Shown piece by piece: positions 37,939-49,790 of a stretch of 64,000 nucleotides of DNA. The notes below the pieces were generated by a model, which saw nothing but the letters and a program-made list of their open reading frames with translations, was not told the DNA's origin and searched no databases. The stretch's first letter is position 1, and every line of letters starts with the position of its first letter. This DNA comes from Dasypus novemcinctus (Eukaryota; Chordata; Mammalia; Cingulata; Dasypodidae). The stretch covers positions 15,384,029 to 15,448,028 of the forward strand of contig NC_080702.1 of NCBI RefSeq assembly GCF_030445035.2, read 5' to 3'. The position numbers and the translations under genes were made by a program.

Positions 37939-38755
37939 TGGCTTCATATTTGAAGAAGTTTTTGGATCACAGAGGATTTACAAGTGTGTCAGAGAAGGAT
38001 CATTGGTGTGAGTTGTCAATGATAGGGATGCATGGGAAGATGTTCACCTGGGGCATACATATAAGGCATATGAATGTATTCAAGGGTTCATGGAGCATTG
38101 TCACGGTGGGTGGAGATTCACACAGTAACAGTAAGAATATTGATTTCTCACCCTGGGAAGCTCTGTCACATTCTTTAATGGGACAGGAAGAATCCCCTGA
38201 ATACAGAAGCAGTAACTATTGAAGGAGGATGGACCATTGACAGGTTCTTGATATTGATGACTATACTTACGAAACTTTACTTTTGAAATTGAAACTCAGC
38301 CTAGTATTATTGGGTGTCCAAGAGTTACCTCCTGAGAGCCTCCTTGTTGCTCAAATATGGCCTCTCTATAAGCCAAACTCAGCATATAAGCATATAAATG
38401 CATAACTTTTCTGCTGATGTAGGGCATGACTCCTCGGAATGATCCTCCCTGGCTCTGAGGGATTACTACCGAGCACCAACTAGCAACGCAACTGGAAAAA
38501 GAGCTTCACCAAAAGGGGGGAAGTGTAAAGATAACTGTGTTTATATGCCTAAGGGACTTAAAAGTGAATTGGGAGGTCATTCCAGATTTATGCTTATACG
38601 TATCTCAGCAAGACTGTAAGAAATGTACCATATGAATGAAAAATGTTGCTAATGTGGGTAAGTGTGGGGTAGGTAGGGAGCAGGCTATATGGCAATCACA
38701 TATTTTTTATGTGAAATTTATGTAATCCAACTCTCTTTTAAAAATGAACAATTAT

Positions 38756-39197
38756 GAAAAAGGATTTAATAGCATATAAGAATCCCTATTTAGGGCAAGA
38801 GATAAAATATCCTGTAATCACCAACTTAGAATATTTCCAATGTCCTTATATGACTGCTCTTATGATTTTTTGCACGTGAGTTTGTATGAAATCAAAACAA
38901 TTATAGATTTTTTTAAAAACTTTAAAAAAAATGTATTTCCCAACTTTTCCTGTAAACCTGTGATGTTATTGGTTCAGGTCAAGCATCTTTACGAAATATA
39001 CCATTTCTAGTTGACAAAGCAGTTTGGTCATGCTTAACTTATTGGTCATAGAGTCCAAGTTGACCCTGAAATTGAGATATTATGGGTGGAGACCCAATCT
39101 TTTATATGTCAAATTTCAATTTTGACTAGAGCTAAGTATCAAGCTCGTGCCTGACTTTCAAATGCAGTGTGACTGGTACTTTAGAATAAGTAGGGGG
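38756..39197. other. Unique DNA between two L1 elements
   Basis: No gene or repeat recognised in this AT-rich spacer. Confidence 0.5.
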
Positions 39198-40225
39198 GCG
39201 GGGCAAGATGGTGGTTGAGTGTGTGCACCTGATAATCTCTCCTGCAAAGAAGCAGCTGGGCAGCGTTGGAAATTCTTCAGGACCAGGCTGTTTCAGGATA
39301 TTGCAGGGCAGGAGGTGTCTGGACACTGATTTGGTTGGAAGGTAACAAAGAAAATTCATGTATAAGATAAAATTGAGCCTCTATTACACGGAGGTGGGGG
39401 CTGCATGCAGGACGCTCCCTCCTGGGGTGGGTGAAGCCACGGCACCGGCACCGCAGCAGTGATTCCTGGAGGCTCTGTGGTACTGGAGAATTCATAAGTC
39501 CTAAGCGGGATACTGGGGGGTAACAGGGCAGGAGGACTTTGCAGACTGATTTGGGGAGACAGACGGGAGTTTTATTGTGAGACAGGGAATTTTTGATTGC
39601 GGACACAAATAATAGTGCTTCCGGCTAGAGCCCCGCCCCCAAGGCCAGCTGCCAATCTGCAGCTGCCTTAAATCGCTTGCAAAAAAGAGACATCACCAGG
39701 AGGCTGTTTCAGGGGCTGGTAAGGTGGGAGCCATCTGGAAGCCGATTAGGGGAATATTTTGTGAAGCGTGGGAATTTCAGTTTCAGACACTGATATCAGC
39801 GCTTTTGGCTGGAGCACTGCCCCGTGGGCCTGGCTACTGATCTGCAGCATTATTAAATCAGCTGCAGTGTAGAGGCGCCCCCAGGTGGCTGTTTCGGGGG
39901 CTTACAGGGTGGGAGGAGTCCTGAAGTGGAATTGGTGATACAGCCACAGAAGAGACCCTAGTGAGAGGGTGAATTGCAGGTTTCTGACACATAGGTCAGA
40001 GTTTGTAGATGTGACCTCCCCCATAGGGCTGGCAACCAGCTGCAGGGATCCCTGAAGGCTGTGTTGCACTGCGGTGCTCCCAGGCTCCCTGTTAACCGGA
40101 TTTGAGGTTGCCAGGTCTATGACCCCTAAACAGTGGTGGCCCACACCCCAGAGACTCACACCTCTTGAGTCTGCAATATCACAGAATTTCCATCCCTGAA
40201 TCCACCATGCCCTGAGGTCCATCTG
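39198..40225 (+). promoter_or_regulatory. L1 5' UTR built of about four degenerate monomers (period about 190-220 bp)
   Basis: Similar segments recur in this leader. The phrase GGCTGTTTCAGG or GGCTGTTTCGGG, followed by a GG-rich stretch and a CTGAAG/CTGATT stretch, appears near 39284, 39700 and 39890. A matching GGGCAGGAGGACTTTGCAGA stretch falls near 39525. Spacings between equivalent points are about 220, 197 and 190 bp. Later parts of the unit (TGGCTGGAGC, then GCCCCG or CCCCGTGGGCC, then CAGCTGC) also recur. In mouse L1, tandem 5' monomers form the promoter. By analogy this block is probably the L1 promoter, but activity is inferred only. Confidence 0.6.
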
Positions 40226-40249
40226 AGGTCCTTGAATGTCCTAGCCCTC

Positions 40250-41040
40250 AACGTTTGCATTTTTTGTTTTTTGTTTTTTTAATTTTTATTTTATTTTTTA
40301 TTTTTTATTGTCCTGGTTGTGAACATTGCATTATCTCCTAGTCTTCTCTCCCATTGTATCCCCCAAAGTCTTTTTTTTTTTCTTCATTTATTTAGGGTTA
40401 TATTTTTTGTTGCTGTTGTGGTTGTTCTATAACTTTTTTTCTTTTCCTTACTTGTTCCCCTCCCTTTACACACACCAATTTTTCTTTCTTTCTTTCTTCT
40501 CTCTTTTTTTTCTCTCTTGTCCCATATTGTCTTCTTATTATATTTTATCTTAATTATACAATAGGTACTGCACCTCACATTTTCTGGGTTTCCTCATCCT
40601 CCATTGCCTCATTTTGTGTGAATTGATTTTGGCTACCTACACTATCCCCTTTCACCCACATCTTGATATCCTCCATCATCTACTGTCTCTCCTATATTCC
40701 AGCCCCCTTTCTTTGATCCCCAAATTGTCTAACTCTTAATTTCTAATACCTTTGTTTTGTTTTCTGTCTTTTATCCACACTTGAAACTATTGCCTTTCTT
40801 TTCTCTTTCCCTCTCTCACGAAAACACTAGCTTTTTAATTCATACCATATTCCTCCCATATTCAGTCGACTACCTCATTATAGGTACTCTACCTACTGCT
40901 ATAACTGTACACAACTTACATGAATCTAATATCCATCCTCCCAGATCTCATATTGTTGCTCTGTTAACATATATCACCAATACTACTTTACACATTTTCC
41001 TTTCTTACACATGTGCCTTTCCCTGGCCCTAATACTTTCC
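40250..41040 (+). other. Pyrimidine-rich L1 leader before ORF1
   Basis: Nearly 800 bases with a strong T and C bias on the plus strand, including runs of T, TTTC repeats near 40480-40510 and many CCT/TCT words. It lies between the monomer block and the purine-rich ORF1 and is part of the L1 leader by position. A 91-codon frame at 40757-41032 is rich in leucine, serine, threonine, histidine and isoleucine and shows no recognisable domain, so I do not call it a gene. Confidence 0.5.
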
Positions 41041-41190
41041 TTCAAAGTTAACTCAGCCAGCATAAAGAAATTAGAATAAGAAGAACAAAGTGACAAAGAG
41101 ACAATATCACACTTGTGCAAAAACAACAGCTAATTAATCCCCAAGACTAGACGAAGAAGCTAAGGAACTGATTAAACCCATCAAGATAAA

Positions 41191-42150
41191 ATGATGACCA
41201 GGCAGCAACAAAAAACTACAAACCAAACCAGTAATGAGGGAAACATGGCTGAATCCAATGAACAAACTAAAAACCAGGAAGGGGAGCAGAACTTCACACA
41301 CGTAATTAAAGGTCTCAGAGCATATATCACAGACAAATTTAATGAAGTAAAGGAAGAGGTTAACAATATGAAGACAACATTTGGAGGGGAAATTGCAGAC
41401 ATACGCAAAAAGATAACAGATATGATGGGAATGAACACCACAGTTCAAGAAATCAAAAACACACTGACAGCAAATAGCAGCAGATTAGAAGAGGCAGAGC
41501 AGAGAATTAGTGATGTGGAAGACAGTACATTGGAAATCAAACAGATAGTAAATTGATCATTAAGAAGATAGAAAAAATCCAGCTAGGACTTAGGGATGTG
41601 AATGACAATGCAAAATGCACAAACATACATATATATAATATGCATCACAGAAGGAGAAGAGAAGGGAAAGGGGTCAGAAAGAGTGTTGCAGGAAATAATG
41701 GCTGAAAACTTCCCAAATCTACTGAAAGAGACAGATGTACATATCCAAGAAGCACAAAGCACCCCAAACATCATAAACCCTAACAGACCCACCCCAAGAC
41801 ATATACTTGTCAAATTATCCAACGCTCAAGACAAAGAGAAAATTCTAAAAGCAGCAAGAGAAAAGAAAACCATCACATACATGGGAAGCTCCATAAGATT
41901 AAGTGCTGATTTCTCATCGGAAAACATGGAGGCAAGAAGTCAGTGGAATGATATAGTCAAAGTACTAAAGGAAAAAAATTTCCAACCAAGAATTCTTTAG
42001 CCAACTAAACTAGCATTCAAAAATGATGGAGAGTTCAAAATATTCACAGATGAACAGAAATTGAAAGAGTAGGCCAACAAGAAACCTCCCTTTCAAGAAA
42101 TTCTAGAGAGAGTTCTGCAGGAAGAAAGGAAAAAACAGGACAGGTAGAGT
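41191..42150 (+). pseudogene. L1 ORF1 (RNA-binding nucleic-acid chaperone), frameshifted
   Basis: ORF1p coats L1 RNA as a trimer through an N-terminal coiled coil, an RRM and a C-terminal domain. Here the frame opens at 41191 (MMTRQQQK). A heptad-rich stretch follows (about residues 60-120: VKEEVNNMKTTFG, SSRLEEAEQRISDVED). The frame shifts near 41545 and shifts back near 41635. The RRM/C-terminal part then reads through NFPNLLKETDVHIQEAQ, TPRHILVKLSNAQDKEKIL and AAREKKTITYMG up to a premature TAG at 41998, inside the conserved FQPRIL segment. The C-terminal tail homologous to other L1s continues without an open frame to about 42150. The expected intact length is about 320 residues. ORF2 starts about 90 bases further on, the normal bicistronic order. 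Confidence 0.88.
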
Positions 42151-42239
42151 TAGAAGAGAGTGTAAGAGCAACAAAAAAGATAAAAAGAGAAGAAAAAATC
42201 AAACAAACAAAATATAACAAACACAAATCCAATCAAAAT

Positions 42240-45200
42240 ATGGCTAATATAAATAATTCCTTGAAAGTAATAACACTGAATGTCAATGGAATAAACTCAC
42301 CTATCAAAAGATTCAGACTGGGACATCTGATAAGGAAATATGACCCATCTATATTCTGTCTACAGGAGACACATCTTAGACCCAGAGATTCATGGAGGCT
42401 GAAAGTGAATGTTTGGAAAACATTCTTACAAGCAAACAATAACCAAAAAAACGCAGGAGGTGCTATATTAATATCAGACAAAATAGACTTTAAATATGAA
42501 ACAATTGTGAGAGACAAAGAAGGATACTACATATTATTGAAAGGGACAATCTGTCAAGAAGAACGAACAATCATAAATATTTATGCTCCTAACAAGGGTG
42601 CCTATAAATATGTGAGGCAAACTCTGGAAAAACTAAGTGAAAGAATAGATGCATCTACAATTATAGTGGGGGATTTTAATACACCACTATCAACTCTGGA
42701 CAGAATATCTCAAAAGAGAATCACTAAAGAAACAAAACATTTGAACAGTATATTAGAGGAGCTGGATGTAACAGATATATATAGATCACTACACCCAAAC
42801 ATAGCAGGATATACATTTTTCTCAAGTGCTCATGGATCATTCTCCAAGATAGACCATATGCTAGGCCACAAAGAAAGGTTTAATGAATTCAGAAAGATCA
42901 AAATCATACAAAATAATATCTATGACCACAGTGGAGTGAAGCTGCAAATCTACAAGGGCCAAGGCCCAGATTTCACACCAAGATATGGAAATTAAACAGC
43001 ACACTCTTAGAAAAACAGTGGGTCAAAGAGGAAATCTCAAAAGAAATCAATGACTACCTTGAAACAAATGATAATGTTAACACAACATACCAAAATTTAT
43101 GGGATGCAGCAAAAGCAGTACTGAGAGGGAAATTTATAGTCATAAATTCATACATTAAAAAAGAAGAGCAAAAATTGAAGAACTAACTGCACATTTGGAG
43201 GAATTAGAAAAACAAAAACAAAAAAGTAATCCAACAGGAAGAAGAAGGAAGGAAATAACAAAGATAAGAGCAGAAGTAAATGAAGTAGGAAATAAGAAAG
43301 CACTTGAAAAGATAAACAAGACCAAGAGCTGGTTTTTTGAGAAGATCAATAAAATTGACAAACCTTTAGCGAGACTAACAAAGAAAAAAAGAGAGAAGAT
43401 GCAAATACACAAAATGAGAAATGAGAAAGGAGATATCACCACTGACCCCACAGAAATAAAGACTATCATAAGAGGATACTTTGAAAAACTATATTCCAAC
43501 AAAAATGAGAATTCAGAGGAAATGGACATATTCCTAGAAACACAAAAGCATCATATATTGACAAAAGAAGAAATTGATGATCTCAACAAACCAATCATAA
43601 GTAAAGAGATAGAATCAGTTATTAAAAATCTCCCAACTAAGAAGAGCCCAGGGCCAGATGGCTTCACAGATGAATTCTACATAACTTTCTGGGAAGAATT
43701 AACACCAATCCTGCTGAAACTCTTCCAAAAAATTGAAACAGAAGGAACATTGCCTAACTCCTTCTATGATGCCAACATTACCCTAGTACCAAAACCAAAC
43801 AAAGACATCACAAGAAAGGAAAATTACAGACCAATTTCTCTAATGAACCTGGATGCAAAAATACTTAACAAAATACTTGCTAATTGTATTCAACAACACA
43901 TTGAAGGAATTATATACCACGACCAAGTGGGATTCATTCCAGGTATGCAAGGATGGTTCAACATAAGGAAATCAATCAATGTAATACACCATATAAACAG
44001 ATTGAAGGAAAAAAATCACATGATTATATCTACAGATGCAGAAAAAGCATTTGACAAATTCAGCACCCTTTCTTGATAAAAACACTCCAAAAGATGAGAA
44101 TTCAAGGAAATTTTTGTACATGATAAAGAGTATACATGAAAAACCTACAGCCAACATCGTTTACAATGGAGAAATCCAAAAATTCTTCCCTGTAATGTCA
44201 GGAACAAGACAAGGATGCCCACTGTCTCCCCTTCTATTTAACATTGTCTTAGAAGTACTTGCTTGAGCACTGAGGCAAGAACCAGATATAAAAGGCATTC
44301 AAATTGGAAAGGAAGAAGTCAAAATTTCATTATTTGCAGATGACATGATCCTATACATAGAAAACCCTGAGAGGTCTACAACAAAGCTACTAGAACTCAT
44401 AAATGAGTTTAGTAAAGTCACAGGTTATAAGATCAATGCGCAAAAATCAGTAGCATTTCTGTACACCAATAATGAGCAAGATCAGGAGGAAATCAAGAAA
44501 CAAATACCATTCACAATAGTAAAAAAAAATCAAATATGTAGGAATAAATCTAACTAAAGATGTGAAAAACTTATACACTGAGAACTATACAAGACTATTC
44601 AAGGAAATCAAAGAAGACCTAAATAAAAGGATGAATATTCCCTGTTCATGGATAGGAAGACTAAATATTATTAAGATCTCTATCCTACCAAAACTGATCT
44701 AAACATTCAATGCAATCCCAATAAAAATCAACACAGCCTTCTTTAAGGAACTAGAAAAACTAACTATGAAATTTATTTGGAAAGGAAAGAGGCCCCGAAT
44801 AGCCAAAGACATATTGAAAAAGAAATACGAAATTGGAGGAATCACACTTCCTGACTTTAAAACATACTACAAAGCTACAGTAGTGAAAACAGCATGTTAT
44901 TGGCATAAGGAGGAACACACAGACAAATAGAATCGACATGAAAGTTCTGATATAGAACCTTATCTATATAGCCATTTAATATTCGATAAAGCCACCAAAC
45001 CCTCTCAACAGGGAGAGAATAGCCTATTCAACAAATGGTGCCTGGAGAACTGGATATCCATATGTGGAAGAATGAAAGAGGATTACGATCTCACACCTTA
45101 TACAAAGATCAACTCAAGATGGACCAAAGACCTAAATATAAGAGCCAAGACCATAAATACCTTGGAAAGCAATGTAGGGAAACATCTACACAACATTGTA

Positions 45201-46040
45201 ATAGGAGATGGCTTGATGAACTTCACACCAAAAACACGAGCAGCAAAAGAACAAATAGATAAATGGGACTTCCTCAAAATTAAAGCCTTCTGCACCTCAA
45301 AGGAGTTTGTCAAGAAAACAAAAAGAGAACCTACACAATGGGAGAAAATATTTGGCAACTATATATCCAATAAGAGACTTATAACTTGCATATATAAAGA
45401 ACTCCTTATCTTGAAAATAAAAAAATAAACAACCCATTTAAAAAATGGGAAAAAGATTCAAACAGACACTTCTCCAAAGAAGAAATACAAATGGCTAAAA
45501 AGAACTTGAAAAAATGCTCCAAATCTTTAGCTATCAGGGAAATGCAAATCAAAACTACAATGAGATACCATCTTACTCCCATTAGATTGGCACTATGAAA
45601 AAAAAAACAGAAGAATACAAATGCTGGAGAGGATGTGAAGAAATGGGAAAATTCATCCACTGCTGGTGGGAATGCAGAAGGATCCAACCATTCTGGAGGA
45701 CAGTTTGACGGTTTCTCAAAATCTAACCATAGATTTGCCGTATGACCCAGCAATACCACTGCTGGGTATATACCCAGCACAACTGAAAACAAGGACACAA
45801 ACCTATATATGCACACCAATGTTCATAGCAGCATTGTTCACTATCGCCAAAAGTTGGAATCAACCCAATGCCCATCAACAGATGAGTGGATCAATAAATG
45901 TGGTATATACATACAATGGAATACTATTCGGCTTTAAGAACAAATACATTACAAACACATGTGATAACATGGATGAATCTTGAGAACCTTATGTTGAGTG
46001 AAGCAACCCAGGCATTGAAGGATAAATACTCCATGACCTC
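42240..46040 (+). pseudogene. L1 ORF2 (endonuclease and reverse transcriptase), frameshifted
   Basis: ORF2p nicks target DNA and reverse-transcribes L1 RNA. The endonuclease domain is intact over 251 codons (42240-42995). Its catalytic signatures are LNVNGI (N14 region), QETHLRPRD (E43 region), VGDFNTPLS and the SKIDHMLG and YDHSGVKL histidine motifs. After a frameshift, the reverse transcriptase part opens at 43195-44076 ([55 protein letters not shown]). It continues through [15 protein letters not shown] (44190-44250) and the catalytic FADDM near 44335. Later pieces lie at 45072-45428 and 45666-45983 ([28 protein letters not shown]). There are at least three frame changes. The total span of about 3.8 kb matches a usual ORF2 of about 1275 codons. 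Confidence 0.92.
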
Positions 46041-47141
46041 AATGATATGAAATAAGCAAGCTGACTCAGAGAGCTAGAGACTGCAAGAGAGGCTTACAGG
46101 AAATTGGGGGGTAGAGGAAGGATGTAAGCTGACATCTACATGGGTGAAATCTATGATAAGCTGAAGGTAAGTATGTGCACAAGGAAGGGATAAAATGGGG
46201 GCATAGGGTTACCTTTGGGTGGGGCTTCGCAGGTTTGAGGGGGGCTAGGGATGGGTAGATGGGTAATATTGCCCAAGAAATTGGGGGGAGGGTGGGACAA
46301 CATATGAACATAGGAGATTGTCAGGTGTTGGTTGAGAGTATAATGCTGAGAAAACCTTTTCAAAATATAATTAGGGAAGTTACCTGTTTAAGATAATCAA
46401 AGGGGATAATCTGATGCAGGACAGACTCCTTGGGAATATCTGAATGCTCATTTTGCCACAGTGGGTTATACAATTGGGTAGAAACCCATAAAATGAGAGT
46501 GAAGGTAGACCCACATCCTGGGGAGGACTAATGCCATCAAATAGGGGGAACTGTATCTCTCAAGAGGAATGGTGGCTCCTAGGGCATTAGGGCAGTTGAG
46601 CAAGTCAAGCCCTCAACACTGTTGCAAGTATCTCTGAACATGGCTTCTCAAGAAATGAAGATTGACTGTCACTGTGGGCCCCAAGGGGAGGGGGAAATAG
46701 ATATTGAATAGATGGAACCAAAGTAACTGTGAGGGCAAAAGAAGTGCTTCATAAGAGTACACAAGGATGGATATAAAACATGTAATATTACACCAAAAAC
46801 ATATAGGGGATGACAGACTAATAATGTAAACCATAAGGTAAAACATAGGATAACTAAAAAATTTAGAATACTGTATATCCTAAAGTATAAACCACAATGT
46901 AAACACAAATATTACCTTGTTTGAAAGCTATTGTCTCAATATCTTTACATCAGTTTCAGTAAATATGATATGAATAAGTTAAAAGATTATTGCTGTGGAA
47001 GGGAAAAGGTTTTATAATGGATATGCAGGAGTACTGTATATTCTATATATGAATTACTGTGATCTAAGGCTCTTGTGAAGATACGCTCAATAATTAGGAA
47101 AAAAGAAAAGAAAAAGATAGGATGTAGAATTTTTCCAAATC

Positions 47142-47147
47142 AATATG
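47142..47147. repeat. Left target-site duplication of the solo LTR (AATATG)
   Basis: Six bases identical to those at 48009-48014 directly after the LTR. A 6-bp duplication fits a betaretroviral (ERVK-type) integrase. Removing the LTR and one copy restores alignment with the L1 3' UTRs near 5510 and 10230. Confidence 0.85.
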
Positions 47148-48008
47148 TGCGGCGGCTTGCTCGGTCAGTAGAGGTGGGGTCTGGCTGCGGATGAGGGGTC
47201 GGTCCAGCTTAGGACAAGGGGTCGGTCCCACTTGGGACGAGGGGTCGGTCCGGCAGCAGACGAGGGGTCGGTCTCACAGGGGTTGCGCGGTTCGGCTGAC
47301 GGGGTCGCCCGGCGAAGCCGGCGACGAAGGGGTCGCCCGGAGAAGCAGGCGACGAACTGGGGACAAGGGAGGCCAGGCCCTTGTCGGGGGCTCTCAGGAC
47401 TGGAGGGCACACAGCAGAAGAACTACCGCGGAGACAAGGTAAACACACAAGTCCAACTTTATTGAGGGAGAGGCAACAGTTTTATAGGGGCTGGGGAAGG
47501 CTGATTGGTCGAAGCCACGCCCTGTTCTGATTGGTTGCCGGAGAAAGGTCAGTGGGAGGTACTGGAAGGGGGAGGGATGGTGGTTAGGGATTGGCTGTTG
47601 CTGTTGCTGGGGGAAGTGGCAGGGTTTAGGGATTGGTGGCTGCTGTTGCTGGGGTAGAGGGCAGACTTGAGTTTCCCGCCCACGCCTGGCTGTTGCTGCT
47701 GTCGGGGGGAGGGGAAAAGGCGGACTGGAATCTTCCGCACTGCGCCTGCGCAGAGAGAAAGAAGAAGAAGGGTGCTGCCCCATAAGGCATCGTGTGGCGC
47801 CATCCGGGAGGAGGGGCGACCGCGGAAGCATGGCTGCCGAGAAGGGGAGACCCGAGGGCACTCTGTGCCCATGCCGAGCTTCCTTCAGGGGTGGCGGTGG
47901 GCCCGACCAACCACCCTATTATGGGGGCAGCGGTTTGGAATAGGCCTACCGCGGCCGCCGCCCCCCGCCAGGTCAGTAAACCACACTTCAGCCCGAGGGG
48001 TGGCCGCA
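47148..48008 (-). mobile_element. Solo LTR of an endogenous retrovirus (betaretrovirus/ERVK-like)
   Basis: This 861-bp GC- and CpG-rich block interrupts an L1 3' UTR exactly. It begins TGCGGC and ends GCCGCA (a perfect 6-bp terminal inverted repeat), and both sides carry the identical 6-bp target duplication AATATG (47142-47147 and 48009-48014). On the minus strand it has four CCAAT boxes (seen as ATTGG at about 47493, 47529, 47589 and 47630), a TATA box CCTATAAAA (47488-47480) and an AATAAA signal (47463-47458). The AATAAA lies only about 20 bases past the TATA box, so the R region must be short, as in betaretroviruses. U5 holds four about 24-bp tandem units (GAGGGGTCGGTC core, 47189-47275) and two 28-bp units (47301-47356). 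No internal viral genes remain, so this is the product of LTR-LTR recombination. The family name is unknown to me. Confidence 0.88.
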
Positions 48009-48014
48009 AATATG
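48009..48014. repeat. Right target-site duplication of the solo LTR (AATATG)
   Basis: Partner of the duplication at 47142-47147. The L1 3' UTR resumes at once with TATTCTATATCTAACC, matching the equivalent part of the other L1 copies. Confidence 0.85.
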
Positions 48015-49790
48015 TATTCTATATCTAACCTTTAAACTCATCGCTATATTCCATTTTACTAGTAAGGGAACCTGACATTATATTGGGCTTCACATTTCAG
48101 GAAGTTTTGGATCACAGAGTGGTTCAACAATGGCAGCGGAGGAATACTGGTATGGGATGTTATTGACAGGCGATATTTGGTTGACAGGGAGTTATACAGG
48201 GCATGTGTCCAGGTTGCATGGAAATGTTTGGATATACTCATAGTGGAAACAATTAAAAACAACAGCTGGGGGGGTACTGGATTCCTGGCTGGGTGGGGGG
48301 GCTCTGCCGTGGTCCCTCACGGAGTAGCAGCAGTCCCCCAGGTGCAACGGTAAGGACCAGGAAGGAATGAGGGTCCAACAGTGAGCCCCTGATACTAATG
48401 ACTATGCTTGTGAGCCTATACACCTGAAATAAGAACAAGGCCTAGAGCAGCACTGTGCCTAAGAGTTCCCTCCTGACAGCCTCCGTGTTACTCAAAAGTG
48501 GCCAGTCTCGAAGCCAAACTCAGCATGTAAACGCAATGCTTTCCCCCCAGTGTGGTACAGGACACCCGGGGATGAGCCTCTCTGGCACCAAGGGATCACT
48601 ACCAAGTACCAGCTGATGATGTAACTAGAAAATGACCTTGAATTAAAGGTTCAACGCGGACCAGCAGAATATCCCTGTCTGCATATAATAACAAGAATTA
48701 AAAATGCTGTTTGACCTAAGGTAAGGGGGAAATGGAAAGGACAAATGAGTTTATATGGCTATGAGTCTCTAAAAAAGAGTATGAAGGTTGTCAGAAGGAT
48801 TGCCCTTATGCACACCTGAGCAGAGTCTCAGAGATGATAAAGTAGATACAACTGCAAGTATTGGTCCTTTTGAGGGCTAAAGAGACCCACAGGTTCTATG
48901 TTCATGGCAGATCGGGTTCACTGCCATGTCAGTTGGCCCTTCTTTGGAGCTGGTGTTTCTGCATGATGGATCTGGACTCAGATGGGATCTCTTTTCACAA
49001 GCCTTTTATGCTACTTTACTGGAATTGTAGTTGGGGCTGGGGTTTAAGATATATCTAGGGGATTTGAATCTCTGAACTGACAATATGATAGCTAGGCCCT
49101 GAGCCTCAACAGACTTCAGCTTCTACACTCTGATTTATTGGACTTACACCACTCAGCTAGCATGGAGTTGAAGAATGTCAACCACCACACCATGGAGACT
49201 AGAGTGCCTACAACTGAAAGCAGGAGGACTGCATCCAGTATCCATGTGGAATCTAAGCCCCCTCTTGACATAGATGTGGAATGTACACAACCAAGCCAAG
49301 GTCCACAGGAAGGAGGAATATATTAAGTAATAGAGTGGACTTAATGATATTCTATTCATGAACTATTGTGGTTAATAATCGAGAAAATGTGGCATTGGTG
49401 TGGAGAAAGTGGCCATGGTCGCTGCTGGGTGTGGGGAATGGGAGGAAGAGATTAGATATGGAGGCATATTCAGGACTTGGAGTTGTCCTGGGTGGTGCTC
49501 CAGGGACAACTGCTGGACATTGTTTGTCCTCCCATGGTCCACTGGATGGAACGTGGGAGAGTGTGGGCTATGGTGTGGACCACAGGCCATGGGGTGCAAC
49601 GATGCCCAGAGATGTACTCATCAGATGCAATGGATATGTCATGATGATGGGGGAGAGTGTTACTGTGGGGGGAGTGGTGCGGTGGGGGTGGTAGGGGTGA
49701 ATGGAGTCCTCATATTTTTTTAATGTAATATTTTTTAAAAAATGAATAAATTGAGTAGAATTTGATAAAAAAAAACTCAAAAAAAAAAAA

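Larger units (their letters stand above)
30465..38755 (+). mobile_element. Rearranged armadillo LINE-1 with three later insertions
   Basis: Starts GCAAGATGGCAGAGTAGGG, a 5' UTR different from that of the L1 at 39198. It runs to about 31125 and then jumps directly into ORF1 C-terminal text (CATATGCTTGTCAAATTGTC), so the ORF1 start and middle are deleted. ORF2 homology is about 31559-35790, and the 3' UTR runs to about 38755. It is interrupted by a DAS-III SINE (33019-33450), a nested L1 3' end (36607-37121) and an older DAS SINE (37568-37938). All frames are broken. Confidence 0.9.
39198..49790 (+). mobile_element. Nearly full-length armadillo LINE-1, inactive, carrying a solo LTR
   Basis: This is the most complete L1 of the window. 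The order is: GC-richer 5' UTR with degenerate tandem monomers (39198-40220), a long pyrimidine-rich leader (about 40250-41040), ORF1 (41191 to about 42150), ORF2 (42240 to about 46040), a long 3' UTR (to about 49760) and an A-rich tail. An 861-bp solo LTR sits inside the 3' UTR at 47148-48008. Both ORFs are broken by frameshifts and stops, so the copy cannot move itself. The 5' end begins GGGGCGGGGCAAGATGGTGG. The tail ends near AAAAAAAAAGAAGTAG, and the only hint of a target duplication is a weak match between AATAAGTA before 39185 and AGAAGTA after the tail. The element is the least diverged L1 of the window. Confidence 0.93.
46040..49790 (+). other. Long L1 3' UTR with two successive L1-type 3' ends (LTR excluded)
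   Basis: After ORF2 there are about 2.9 kb of non-ORF2 sequence, not counting the LTR. Module A ends near 46860-47110 (TAAACCACAATGTAAAC, a CATCAGTTTCAGTAAAT-like stretch, then a TATATGAATTACTGTGATCT end). Module B ends near 49560-49760 with the same order: a TGTGG-rich spacer, then ACTCATCAGATGCAATGGAT, then an ATGTAATATTTT tail. The same arrangement is found in the L1s at 1-7170, 7177-11930 and 30465-38755. Two small frames at 49138-49326 and 49368-49694 lie in module B. Confidence 0.65.

Noticed and set aside
40757-41032. 91-codon upstream frame in the L1 leader
   Set aside because: Composition follows the pyrimidine-rich DNA, there is no known L1 counterpart and no second copy in the window to compare.
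47389-47861. Proline/glutamine-rich frames in the GC-rich block at 47150-48010
   Set aside because: The block is a solo LTR with clear ends. The glutamine and serine runs come from repeated GCAACAG words in U3.
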